A stretch of DNA of 64,000 nt, from positions 558,001-622,000 of the forward strand of contig CAWATW010000006.1 of the NCBI GenBank assembly GCA_963785075.1, given 5' to 3'. The notes beneath the pieces are model-generated. The model saw nothing but the letters and a program-made list of their open reading frames with translations. It searched no databases and had not been told where the DNA came from. The stretch comes from JAOUGY01 sp963785075. Lineage in GTDB: Bacteria > Actinomycetota > Acidimicrobiia > Spongiisociales > ZC4RG35. Positions 1 through 8,652 of this stretch are shown in pieces; positions within the stretch are counted from its first letter, which is position 1; every line of letters begins with the position of its first letter. The translations under genes were made by a program, and so were the position numbers.

Positions 1-469
1 CCGCCATCGACCGCCCTTCCTCGGGGTCCAGCTCGTCCCACATCTCCAGGAGGGTCTCCCCGAGGCCGATCACTCCGGTGAGCGGGCTCCGCAACTCGTG
101 GGCGACAGCAGCGACATGTCGATCTTGGACCTCGAGGTGGAACTCGGATGTCTTGAAGCGATCCACGCTGAAGCCGAAGGTGAGACACGCCGCGGCGACG
201 GTCGTCAGACCGAAGAAGCCCTCGACTCCAGCGAGCGCGTCCCAGCCGGGATCGTGGCCCGTGAGAAGGTACAGACCCATGTGGAGCGGGACGACGAGGG
301 CCGACACCACATACGACGCCCGAACCCCCAGGATCCAGATCGTGATGAAGGCAGGCACGAGCACGAATGCCGCAGCCATGTCGTTGACCACGGTGTCGTG
401 CAAGACGACAAACGCACAAACGTATCCGACCCAGATCGCCGCCAGCAGCAGCACCCTACGAATTCGCAT
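1..469 (-). CDS. Sensor histidine kinase (3' end beyond window)
   Basis: Reading the reverse strand from an ATG at 469 gives a membrane-anchored sensor kinase that runs off the left edge. About four hydrophobic segments in the first 115 residues are followed by a HisKA dimerisation/phosphoacceptor helix with HELRSPLTGVIGLGETLLE, where the His is the predicted autophosphorylation site. The ATP-binding domain is outside the window. It lies about 100 bases downstream of, and in the same direction as, the MoaD-like gene, so cotranscription is possible. Signal unknown. The HisKA motif makes the family call firm; the start is less certain because an in-frame GTG directly precedes the ATG. Confidence 0.8.
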   Translation of the reverse strand, partial: MRIRRVLLLAAIWVGYVCAFVVLHDTVVNDMAAAFVLVPAFITIWILGVRASYVVSALVVPLHMGLYLLTGHDPGWDALAGVEGFFGLTTVAAACLTFGFSVDRFKTSEFHLEVQDRHVAAVAHELRSPLTGVIGLGETLLEMWDELDPEEGRSMA

Positions 470-567
470 CACTCCGTTTATCGGCCCCACTGGGCCGCCT
501 CCGGAGGGATTCTTGCGACATCGCCTGTCGCTTTCCGCGCCCAATGCTTGGAGGTCTCTCCTTGCCC

Positions 568-864
568 CTATCCGCCCGACATCGCCCCGATCACCATGAA
601 CGGCTCGTCCCCACCAGCCACGGCTGCCGGCAATGGCTGGTCCGGGTCCTCGTGAGACAGGTCCTCCTGGCAGGCGAAGAACCGCACAAACGGTCGCCTC
701 GTCCCGGTGGAGTGGTCTCGAATGGTTCCCCGAAGCATCGGATACTCTGCCTCCAGGGCATCGAGCACCGCGGCCTGTGTCACCGGTGGGCTCACCTCGA
801 GCTCGACTTCGCGTCCGACCCGTGCCAGATTGCGGAGGTGATATGGCAGGACGACGCGGATCAC
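568..864 (-). CDS. MoaD/ThiS-family sulfur-carrier-like protein
   Basis: A 98-residue ubiquitin-fold protein. It begins VIRVVLPYHLRNLA, has the VLDALEAEYPMLRG helix of MoaD/ThiS relatives and ends in Gly-Gly, the tail that E1-like enzymes adenylate and thiocarboxylate. The GTG start overlaps the stop of the upstream Asp-box gene as GTGA, so the two are translationally coupled. A longer open frame extends upstream but is antisense-like and has no family similarity, so the short form was chosen. Molybdopterin or thiamine genes are not adjacent; the sulfur acceptor is unknown. A small beta-grasp protein with another role is the alternative. Confidence 0.78.
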   Translation of the reverse strand: MIRVVLPYHLRNLARVGREVELEVSPPVTQAAVLDALEAEYPMLRGTIRDHSTGTRRPFVRFFACQEDLSHEDPDQPLPAAVAGGDEPFMVIGAMSGG

Positions 865-1979
865 GAGAGCGTCTGGACCTCGACCGACAGCACGGCGGGT
901 AGGTCCCTCACGATCGCATCCCATGTGTCGCCGCCGTCTGCCGACCCGTACACCTGCCCACCTGTGGTTCCGAAGTAGATCCCACAGGGGTCGAGGTGGT
1001 CGACGGCCATCGCGTCCCGCAACACGTTCACGTAGCAGTCCTCCTGCGGCAGCCCCTTCGTGAGCGGTTCCCACTCGTTGCCACCCACTCGGCTCCGGTA
1101 CACCCGCAGCTTTCCTTCGGGGGGAAAGTGCTCCGAGTCGCTCTTGATCGGTATCACAAAAACGGTGTCCGGCTCGTGGGCGTGCACCTCCACGGGGAAC
1201 CCGAAATCGGTCGGAAGGTCGCCCGAGATCTCGTACCAGGTGTCGCCCCCGTCGTCGGACCGATTCACGTCCCAGTGCTTCTGCATGAACAGCACGTTGG
1301 GCCGATCGGGGTGCATGGCCAGGTTGTGCACGCAGTGACCGATCTCGGCATCGGGGTCCGGGAGCTCCCAAGGCGACACGAGGCCTTTGTTCGTCGGACG
1401 CCAGGACTCTCCTGCGTCTTCGCTCCTGAAGACTCCCGCAGCCGACACGGCGGCAAACATGCGATTCTCGTTGGACGGGTCGAGCAACAACGTATGCAGG
1501 CACATGCCGCCTGCACCAGGGGCCCACTTGTCGGCGGTCGGTTGGTTGCGGAAGCCGGCCATCTCCGACCAGCTCGCACCGCCGTCGCTCGAACGGAACA
1601 GTGCGGCGTCTTCAACACCGGCCCAGACGACTTCGGGATCACTGAGTGACGGTTCCAGATGCCACACACGTGCGAACTCCCAGGGGTGTGGCGTACCGTC
1701 GTACCACTGATGGGTTCCGGGCTCTCCGTCGTAGGCGAACTCGTTCCCCACCGGTTCCCATGTCGCTCCCCCGTCGTCGGACCGTTGAATGAGCTGCCCG
1801 AACCAACCGGTGGACTGCGACGCGTAGATGCGGTTCGGGTCGACCGGCGAACCCTTCACGTGGTAGATCTCCCACCCGGCGAAGTGAGGGCCGTCCACCT
1901 TCCAGGCCTCTCGGTTGCCGTCGGCCGTGAGCGTGAATGCTCCCTTCTTGGTCCCTACCAGAACTCTGACTCCGCTCAT
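861..1979 (-). CDS. Asp-box (BNR/sialidase-like) beta-propeller protein
   Basis: A 372-residue protein with repeated Asp-box motifs: QRSDDGGATWEPV, RSSDGGASWSEM, RSEDAGESWRPT, RSDDGGDTWYEI and GSADGGDTWDAI. These mark a multi-bladed propeller of the sialidase/VPS10 type. No signal peptide is apparent (start MSGVRVLVGTKKGAF), so it is probably cytoplasmic. Automatic pipelines often label this family exo-alpha-sialidase, but no sialidase arginine triad could be identified, so a catalytic role is not claimed. It is followed by the overlapping MoaD-like gene, a coupling that suggests a shared function. Divergent from the flavodoxin gene. Confidence 0.8.
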   Translation of the reverse strand: MSGVRVLVGTKKGAFTLTADGNREAWKVDGPHFAGWEIYHVKGSPVDPNRIYASQSTGWFGQLIQRSDDGGATWEPVGNEFAYDGEPGTHQWYDGTPHPWEFARVWHLEPSLSDPEVVWAGVEDAALFRSSDGGASWSEMAGFRNQPTADKWAPGAGGMCLHTLLLDPSNENRMFAAVSAAGVFRSEDAGESWRPTNKGLVSPWELPDPDAEIGHCVHNLAMHPDRPNVLFMQKHWDVNRSDDGGDTWYEISGDLPTDFGFPVEVHAHEPDTVFVIPIKSDSEHFPPEGKLRVYRSRVGGNEWEPLTKGLPQEDCYVNVLRDAMAVDHLDPCGIYFGTTGGQVYGSADGGDTWDAIVRDLPAVLSVEVQTLS

Positions 1980-2118
1980 AGCGCCATCTCCTCCATGACC
2001 GCCGCCGCACTCGGCTCGGATTTTCGGACATTACCCCTCGCACCGACTCCCTGCCCAAGGCCTCTGTTCGACACCGAACGCACCCACGAACCTGGACGGG
2101 AGACAAGGAGAGGAGCTG

Positions 2119-2658
2119 ATGACGAAGGCTCTCGTCGTGTTCGAGTCCATGTACGGCAGCACGGCCAAGGTCGCCGCCGCGATCGCCGACGGCCTGGAAG
2201 ACGACATCGCGGTCGACGTGTTCGAAGTGGGTCAGGCCCCGGTCGCCTTCGACGCGATCGACCTATTGGTGGTGGGTGGACCGACTCACGCCCACGGACT
2301 CTCCAACGCGGAGACTCGCCACTCCGCCGCCGAGCGCACCGAGGACGCCCTCATCTCATCGGGAATCGGCATTCGCGAGTGGATGAAGCGCCTCGAGCCC
2401 CCTGTCCCGACGATTCGTGCCGCCGTGTTCGACACACGGATCAAGGGACCCCGGTTCCTGTGGGGTTCGGCCGCCCGGAAGGCGGACGACATCCTGACCG
2501 AGCGCGGATTTGTCCTCATCGCACCGGCTGAGAGTTTCCTGGTGTCAGGCCCGACCGGCCCGCTCGACGATGCCCTGCTGGCAGGAGAGCTCGGGCGCGC
2601 TCGAGCATGGGGTGTCGCGCTCGCCATCCGTCTCGCACAGAAGGTATCGGTTCCGTGA
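2119..2658 (+). CDS. Flavodoxin-family protein
   Basis: 179 residues with the FMN phosphate-binding loop at the N-terminus (ALVVFESMYGSTAKVAAAIADGL) and a later VVGGPTHAHGLS loop typical of flavodoxins and FldA/WrbA relatives. Expected to bind FMN and act in cytosolic electron transfer or as a small reductase; partner unknown. A good Shine-Dalgarno (GGAGAGGAG) precedes the ATG. The stop overlaps the GTG of the next small gene (GTGA), suggesting an operon of two. Confidence 0.85.
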   Translation: MTKALVVFESMYGSTAKVAAAIADGLEDDIAVDVFEVGQAPVAFDAIDLLVVGGPTHAHGLSNAETRHSAAERTEDALISSGIGIREWMKRLEPPVPTIRAAVFDTRIKGPRFLWGSAARKADDILTERGFVLIAPAESFLVSGPTGPLDDALLAGELGRARAWGVALAIRLAQKVSVP

Positions 2659-2885
2659 GCAGCCAGAGGCGCAGCGACTCACCGACGAGGCGGCGTTCGA
2701 ACGAAGAACCGGACCGTCGCCCGGCGGGATCTCCGCCGTGGGACCGGTGGAACGGAGCCAGGGTGGGCGTCCTGGCCGGAGGCGTGGCCGGCGGACTCGC
2801 CGGGCTGGCCGTTGGATTGCCCGGCGTCGGTGCGATCCTCGGCGCCGGACTCGGCGGATGGTTCGGATACCGATCGCAGCCGTGA
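2655..2885 (+). CDS. Small glycine-zipper membrane protein
   Basis: A 76-residue protein of unknown function. A basic hydrophilic N-terminal half rich in Arg, Ser and Pro is followed by a glycine-rich hydrophobic hairpin (VGVLAGGVAGGLAGLAVGL) with glycine-zipper spacing, and ends in a short polar tail. The GTG start overlaps the flavodoxin stop, which is why it was preferred over an upstream ATG lying inside the flavodoxin. Probably inserted in, or associated with, the membrane. No family was recognised beyond the glycine-zipper type. Confidence 0.6.
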   Translation: MSSQRRSDSPTRRRSNEEPDRRPAGSPPWDRWNGARVGVLAGGVAGGLAGLAVGLPGVGAILGAGLGGWFGYRSQP

Positions 2886-2927
2886 GAATCTCCCCGGACA
2901 CAGGGCCGGGTTCATAGACTCGAACGC

Positions 2928-4113
2928 GTGCCAACCACCCTCTACGCCAGGAGCGGGGAACTGAAGATCGCGTACCAGGTCCTTGGAGACGGACCGCGCG
3001 ATGTGGTGTACGTGCCGGGATGGATCTCCAACATCGAAGTGATGTGGGAAGACCCGATCATGGCATCACTCTTGGAGGGCTTGGCATCGTTCTCCCGCCT
3101 CGTCCTGTTCGACAAGCGGGGCACGGGCCTCTCGGATCCGATCCCCCTCGACCGCATCGCAACGCTCGAGGAGCGCATGGACGACGTTCGTGCGGTGATG
3201 GATGCGATCGGCTCGACGAGCGCCACCCTCCTCGGACACTCGGAAGGCGGCAACATGTGTTCACTGTTCGCCGCCACGCACCCTGATCGGACGGATGCTC
3301 TGATCCTCGTGAGCAGCCACGCCAAGCGAATCCCGTCACAGGAGTACCCCTGGGCGCTCGACCCCGTGAAACGGCGGGCGGAGACCGAGTTCGTGGAGAA
3401 GCACTTCGGCGACCCCGAGTACCTTCCGACATGGACGGCGCCGAGCCGGATCCACGATGAGGCATTTCGGCGATGGGTGGCCAGGTACTTCCGAATGGGA
3501 TCGAGCCCGAGCGCGGCCGCCCACCTCATGCGCATGAACACGCAGATGGACACCACGGACGTGCTGCCCAGCATCCGCGTGCCCACACTCTGCGTGTACC
3601 GCCGCGACCGGAGTTCGGAGCGAGCGAATGTTGCATCGAGCTCTGGCCACGGTCCTGTTCGTCGACATCGTCGACTCGACGGCAAAGGCGGTGGAGTTGG
3701 GAGATCGGGCCTGGTCTCATCTGTTGCAGCGGCAACGAGCCATGGTCACGAGCGAGGTGGCGCGGTTTCGCGGTGTCCTCATCGATGCCCAGGGCGATGA
3801 AGCAGTCGCCACATTCGACGGGCCGGCCCGCGCGATCCGGTGTGCTCAGTCGATCGTGACCGAGGCTCGCCGGCTCGGACTCGAAGTGCGGACCGGACTC
3901 CACACAGGCGAGATCGAGAGCGCGGATGGTCGCATAGCCGGACTCGCGGTAGACATAGGTGCCCGCATCGTCGCGCTCGGCGGCCTGGGCGACGTCATGG
4001 TTTCGCGAACCGTCAAGGATCTCGTCGTCGGCTCCGGCTTCGAGTTCGTCGATCGCGGAACGCACACCCTCAAAGGGGTTCCGGATGTGTGGCCGGTGTT
4101 CAGCGTCGCCTGA
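2928..4113 (+). pseudogene. Alpha/beta hydrolase-adenylate cyclase fusion, internally deleted and frame-broken
   Basis: Actinobacteria commonly carry a protein with an N-terminal alpha/beta hydrolase and C-terminal class III nucleotide cyclase. Here 2928-3606 encodes the hydrolase (nucleophile motif LLGHSEGGN; oxyanion region YVPGWISNIE) up to about CVYRRD. Some 60 residues holding the catalytic Asp/His end of the hydrolase and the linker are missing, and the cyclase domain (ATVLFVDIVDSTAKA; IDAQGDEAVATFDGP) resumes in another frame. The cyclase part can start at ATG 3628, preceded by GGAG with 7-base spacing, so it may still be made as a separate 161-aa protein. Deletion is too large for a simple read error; an assembly collapse remains possible. 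Confidence 0.75.
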
Positions 4114-4139
4114 CGAGCACCGCACCCGCGCGGTTGTCA

Positions 4140-5819
4140 TCACACGACCCCGAGAAGCCTCCAGACGTTGACCACGATCGTGACGAGCGCGACGACGCCG
4201 ATGACGTCGAGAACGATCCCCAACCTGAAGATCTCCCGCACCGAGAAGAGCTCCGTGGAGTAGGCGATCAACGTCGGTGGAGTACCGATCACCAACGCGA
4301 AGTCGATCGATGAGGCGACCGCCACCACGACCACGAGGAGCACGGGCGAAACGCCCAACATCCCGGCGAGCGGAATGGCGAGGGGGACCATCACTGCGGC
4401 CGTCGCGGTGTTCGACGCCACGGTGGTGAGGCCGAGTGCCGCCACTGCCACGATCGCCACCCCTGTCCATCCCGACACGAAATCCAATCCACCGAGTCGG
4501 GTGGCGAGCCAATCGGAGCTGCCGGATTCCGTGAGAAAGACTCCCAGGGTCAGTCCCCCGCCGAAGGTGAGCAGCGAGGACCAGGAGATCCTCCCGAGAT
4601 CGGATGTCTCCAGCTTGCCGAGCGCTCCGAGCGCCAGCGCTCCTCCGATGGCCACGACTCCGGTGTCGACTCCGTGCCACTCCTGGCTGAGCCACACCAG
4701 CATCACCGTCGCAAACACGCCCAGCACGATGACCTGATCCTTGGCCACCTTGCCCGCGCGCCGTCGCTCCTCCACCGCCGCCGCCCGCACGGCGTCGAAT
4801 CGCGCGGCGTCGACCCGTGTTCCGGTGCGCCGCCACAGATACAGACCGATCACCGGAAGCATCACCACAACCATCGGAAGCCCGTACGCGAACCACTCGA
4901 CGAAGCCAACGCTGTGTCCTCCGACCGACTCGAGGAACTCGATCGCCAGTGGATTGGCCGGGGTGCCGATGGCGCTTCCCACCCCGCCGATCGTGGCGGC
5001 GTATGCGATGCCCAGCACAGCGGTCTTGGAGTATCCGACGTCTTCCATCGGTCGCGTCACCGCCAGAGCGATGGGCACCAGCACCGCAGCGGCGGCGGTG
5101 TTCGACATCCACATGGAGAGAAAGGCCGAGACCGCCATCAGTGCGAACACGAGCCGACGGGGGCTCTTGCCCAACCACGCCACAAGGGTGATGGCGGCCA
5201 GGTGGTCGAGCCGGACCCGTTTCATGGCCTCAGCCATCAGGAAGCCACCGAAGAACAGGGCAATGATCGGATGGAAGAACGGAGCGAGCGCGTCGGTGGC
5301 GGAAGCAGTACCCGTCGCCGCCAATACCACAGGGATCGAAAGGGCGGTCACCCACAGCGGGACCGTCTCGGTGATCCAGAGGACCACGGCGAGGCCGAGC
5401 AGGCCCAACGCAACACCGGCGTCGTGGGGCGGACGCCGCGCTGCAGTCACGGAGTCACGTTCGGCCTTCAGGACAGGGATCGCCTCGACGTTGCCGTCGG
5501 ACAACTCGATGTCTACGAGTGCAGGCGAGACATCCGGCCCGACCAGTTCCACTGTCACAACGCCGGACGCGGGGACACCATCGCGAACGAGGATCGCAAC
5601 CGCTCCGGCGTCCACGCCAACCGGGGTCGTGTCACCCACCACCACCTCTAACTCGGTGGTGGCGCTGTGCAACCGAACGCGAATCGTCGCTGCACCTTCG
5701 GGCCACGCCTCCGGCGCCGTGGCGGCGAGGAGCCCGGCCACGGACAGCGCAACCACATAGGCGGCAAGCTGCCTCGTCCGACTCCGAGCGGGAGGTGCCG
5801 ACGATTCCGATATGCCCAT
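4140..5819 (-). CDS. SLC13/DASS-family anion symporter
   Basis: 559 residues, about 12 membrane segments. Two SNT motifs (SNTAAAAVLVPIA and SNTATAAVMVPLA) are the substrate/sodium-site signatures of divalent anion:Na+ symporters; such proteins carry dicarboxylates, citrate, sulfate or phosphate. An N-terminal helix followed by roughly 100 soluble residues before the first SLC13 helix (GLAVVLWITETVPLWVTAL) is an extra extracytoplasmic domain compared with short family members. Start ATG 5819 was chosen because GGGAG lies nine bases upstream and the next 27 codons upstream look non-coding. Convergent with the cyclase remnant. Substrate not determinable. Confidence 0.85.
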   Translation of the reverse strand: MGISESSAPPARSRTRQLAAYVVALSVAGLLAATAPEAWPEGAATIRVRLHSATTELEVVVGDTTPVGVDAGAVAILVRDGVPASGVVTVELVGPDVSPALVDIELSDGNVEAIPVLKAERDSVTAARRPPHDAGVALGLLGLAVVLWITETVPLWVTALSIPVVLAATGTASATDALAPFFHPIIALFFGGFLMAEAMKRVRLDHLAAITLVAWLGKSPRRLVFALMAVSAFLSMWMSNTAAAAVLVPIALAVTRPMEDVGYSKTAVLGIAYAATIGGVGSAIGTPANPLAIEFLESVGGHSVGFVEWFAYGLPMVVVMLPVIGLYLWRRTGTRVDAARFDAVRAAAVEERRRAGKVAKDQVIVLGVFATVMLVWLSQEWHGVDTGVVAIGGALALGALGKLETSDLGRISWSSLLTFGGGLTLGVFLTESGSSDWLATRLGGLDFVSGWTGVAIVAVAALGLTTVASNTATAAVMVPLAIPLAGMLGVSPVLLVVVVAVASSIDFALVIGTPPTLIAYSTELFSVREIFRLGIVLDVIGVVALVTIVVNVWRLLGVV

Positions 5820-5949
5820 GCCGTCAATGCTCCCGGCATCCGTGTGCAACCCGCAAGAGTCCACATGCCCAAGCACCGAGGCACCGCACTGCGAACGCAA
5901 GCCAGAACCGGCAACAGTGCCCTAGCGATGGACGCTCCCCTACCGCACG

Positions 5950-6984
5950 ATGCCGGCCATGGCGGCACTCTGGCGGTTCCTGCGTCTCTCGATGGTGGCT
6001 CTGGCGGCGTTCGCGCTGGCGATCGCCCGGCGGCTGCTGCGGGGCCCACTGGTTGCCGGCTGGTCGTGGACCGCCGAGACACGGAGGGCGGTGCTCGCCG
6101 CCATCATCAGATCTGCGATGAAACACGACGACCCGACGCCGTGGTCCGATGTGGTGATCACCTCGCCGATGCCACTGGCGTCGAGACGCCGCTTTCGAGT
6201 CGAGCCGGGTCGGTCGGGCGGGGTCGACGGCGAATGGATTCGCATACGTGACCGGCCTCAGCAGCGGTCAACCATCCTGTACTTCCACGGAGGCGGCTAT
6301 GTCATGGGGAATCCGCGGATGGAGCGACCGTTCATCGCACGACTCGCCCTCCAAGCCGGAGTCGATGCCTTCTCGGCCGACTATCGACTGGCGCCCCGCC
6401 ACCCCTTCCCTGCCGCACTCGACGATGCGCGTGCGTGCTACCTCGGATTGCTGGCCGATGGGCACGCCCCGTCGAAGCTGGTCCTCGTGGGCGATTCCGC
6501 CGGCGGGGGACTCGCAACGGCGCTGTTGGTGCGCCTCCGCGACGAGGGCGCACCACTTCCGTCTGGAGCCGTGCTGTTCTCCCCGTGGGTCGATCTCGCA
6601 AACACCGCGTCGACGATCGACTCCAATGCGAGCACCGACTATCTGCCGGCGATGGCGGGGCGCCCCGCCCTCGAGTATCTCGGGGGCGCAGATGCCACGA
6701 ACCCTTACGCGTCCCCGCTCTATGCAGTTCTCACGGGTCTCCCGCCGCTCCTGGTGATGGCAGGGGGTGTCGAGATGATCCTCGAGGATTCCACCCGCCT
6801 CGTGAGCCGCGCCCAGGAGCAAGGAGTCGAGGCGACCCTTGTGATCGAAGCGGACATGTATCACGTCTGGCCGGTGGTCGTCCCTCGCGATCCGGCGTCT
6901 GCACGGGCGATCGATACGGCGGCGGGATGGATTCGACACCGACTCGAACTCGATCGACCTCGCTCTCGCGAGGCTCGTCCCTGA
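5950..6984 (+). CDS. Alpha/beta hydrolase of the hormone-sensitive-lipase (fold-3) type
   Basis: 344 residues. One N-terminal hydrophobic helix (about 1-30) may anchor it. Catalytic features of the HSL family are clear: oxyanion motif HGGGYVMG, nucleophile GDSAGGGLAT, and a C-terminal DMYHVWP region supplying the His. Expected to hydrolyse short-chain esters or similar substrates at the membrane. No strong Shine-Dalgarno was found before the ATG. Stands alone, divergent from the SLC13 gene; physiological substrate unknown. Confidence 0.88.
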   Translation: MPAMAALWRFLRLSMVALAAFALAIARRLLRGPLVAGWSWTAETRRAVLAAIIRSAMKHDDPTPWSDVVITSPMPLASRRRFRVEPGRSGGVDGEWIRIRDRPQQRSTILYFHGGGYVMGNPRMERPFIARLALQAGVDAFSADYRLAPRHPFPAALDDARACYLGLLADGHAPSKLVLVGDSAGGGLATALLVRLRDEGAPLPSGAVLFSPWVDLANTASTIDSNASTDYLPAMAGRPALEYLGGADATNPYASPLYAVLTGLPPLLVMAGGVEMILEDSTRLVSRAQEQGVEATLVIEADMYHVWPVVVPRDPASARAIDTAAGWIRHRLELDRPRSREARP

Positions 6985-7080
6985 GATATTCACCGAATTG
7001 AATACCACATTCGGTCCGGTGCGTGTACGCTGAGTGTGCCCGACTGCACCCCACGGCCGGTCCCCTTCCAGGAAGCTCCT

Positions 7081-7728
7081 TTGAACACCCCTGAAATCAG
7101 TTTGCCGCGACTGCGCGCAGTCGCCCGACAGGGCCTCCCCAACCTCATCCACGGAATCCTCGGTCCCGTTGGGATCTTCTACCTCGCAATGTGGCTGCTC
7201 GGGATGTGGGGTGGGGTCATCGCAGCGCTCGTGTGGTCGTGGGGCACGGTCGCTCTCCGTGTTGGCAGGCGGCAGCAAGTCCCTGCCGCCCTGTTGATCG
7301 GCGCCGTCGGTCTGACGGCTCGCACAGTCATCTCGATGCTGAGCGGCAGTGTGTTCGTCTACTTCCTCCAGCCGACCATCGGCGCTGTCGTCCTCGCCGT
7401 CGCATTCCTCATCTCGGTGCCCGCCGGGCGTCCGCTGGCCACCAAGCTCGTCGCAGACTTCCTTCCCATGCCCGAGTGGTTCGAGTCACATCCGGCGATT
7501 CGCCAGTTCTTCGCCCGCGTGACCGTCTTGTGGGGATTCGTCCAGTTGCTCAACGCCGCCGTCACCGCGTGGCTCTTGGTGAGCCAGCCCCTCGAGGTCT
7601 ATCTCGCCGCCAAGACGGCGACGACGTCCGCCGTGGTCGGCACCGCCGCCCTCGGGACTCTCGTCTGGTTCAGGTACGTGCTGCGGACCAACGACATCAA
7701 GACCGTCGCCACCCCACGGGTCGCCTGA
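7081..7728 (+). CDS. Integral membrane protein, VC0807/DUF3159-like
   Basis: 215 residues with about six hydrophobic segments and a central AGRPLATKLVADFLPMPEWF region as in VC0807/DUF3159-type membrane proteins. Start taken as TTG 7081: it has AGGA eight bases upstream and gives a sensible N-terminus (LNTPEISLPRLRAVARQ), while a GTG 45 bases earlier would add an uncharacteristic tail. Function unknown; relatives are annotated only as membrane proteins, some compared with intracellular septation protein A. Confidence 0.68.
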   Translation: MNTPEISLPRLRAVARQGLPNLIHGILGPVGIFYLAMWLLGMWGGVIAALVWSWGTVALRVGRRQQVPAALLIGAVGLTARTVISMLSGSVFVYFLQPTIGAVVLAVAFLISVPAGRPLATKLVADFLPMPEWFESHPAIRQFFARVTVLWGFVQLLNAAVTAWLLVSQPLEVYLAAKTATTSAVVGTAALGTLVWFRYVLRTNDIKTVATPRVA

Positions 7729-7797
7729 CACCCGCACTCCGGCTTCAACTGTCGAATGGCCCGGGCGCCCCTTCTGCCCGAGCGCGATAGTCGAGGT

Positions 7798-8469
7798 GTG
7801 AAACGTCTGTCGAGCACCGGTGCGACCGCCATCCACCTCCGAGATGGCACGACGCTGCATGCCGACATCGCCGGCCCTGAGGACCCCGAAGCCGGCATCG
7901 TGATCTTCGCCCACGGCAGTGGGAGCAGTCGTCACAGCCCCCGCAACCGCCATGTGGCAGAGGTCCTCCAGCGTTCCGGCCTCCAGACTGTGCTCCTCGA
8001 TCTCCTCACCGATCGGGAGGAACGAGTCGATTCGATCACCAGGGAGCATCGATTCGACATCCCCCTGCTCGGACGTCGAGTCGTCCAGGTCGTGGACTGG
8101 ACACGCGCACGAACCGAGCGGCCCATGGGACTCTTCGGGGCGTCCACGGGAGCGGCGGCCGCCCTGATGGCAGCCGCCGAACGACCCGGCGACATCACAG
8201 CGGTCGTCTCACGCGGCGGCCGGCCAGATCTCGCCGGCGACGCCCTGTCGCACGTCCGGGCACCCACCCTGTTGATCGTGGGCGGAGAGGATCAGCCTGT
8301 CATCGATCTGAATCAGGAGGCAGTCGCGCTCATGTCGGCTCCGGTGCTGATCGAGGTGGTGCCAGGAGCAACCCATCTGTTCGAGGAACCGGGCACCCTC
8401 GACATGGTCGCCGGCCTCGCCGCCCGATGGTTCCGGGCGCACGCGACCGCCGCCGAGACATGGGAATAG
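7798..8469 (+). CDS. Alpha/beta hydrolase (dienelactone-hydrolase-like)
   Basis: About 223 residues. The order HGSGSSRHSPRNRHVAEVL, then nucleophile region GLFGASTGAAAALMAA, the acid loop IVGGEDQPV and the final His in PGATHLFEEPG matches a small alpha/beta hydrolase family often found fused or next to phosphoribosyltransferases. Predicted cytosolic hydrolase of unknown substrate. The GTG at 7798 is the preferred start; an ATG 42 bases upstream would add proline-rich residues not expected in this family. Confidence 0.8.
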   Translation: MKRLSSTGATAIHLRDGTTLHADIAGPEDPEAGIVIFAHGSGSSRHSPRNRHVAEVLQRSGLQTVLLDLLTDREERVDSITREHRFDIPLLGRRVVQVVDWTRARTERPMGLFGASTGAAAALMAAAERPGDITAVVSRGGRPDLAGDALSHVRAPTLLIVGGEDQPVIDLNQEAVALMSAPVLIEVVPGATHLFEEPGTLDMVAGLAARWFRAHATAAETWE

Positions 8470-8652
8470 CCCGGCGCCGCACCCGAGCTCGAGGGCGCCC
8501 TGCGTAGGCGTTGCATGACCAAGGGGTCGAGCCCATCGCCGTACGTGCAGCGACCCATCCTGAGAAGCCCCACAGCTGCGACTTAGACCCGACTTATGCC
8601 GCAAGCCGTATACCGAAGTCGACGGGCCCCTCGAGCGCGGAAGGCAGAGACC

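Noticed and set aside
865..1527. N-terminal extension of the MoaD-like protein
   Set aside because: The extra residues are antisense-like and basic and overlap the Asp-box gene; the short GTG-started form matches the family.
3526..5178. Long minus-strand open frame of 550 codons
   Set aside because: Arg/Gly/His-rich composition, no family resemblance, and it overlaps the clear SLC13 gene and cyclase domain; an artefact of high GC.
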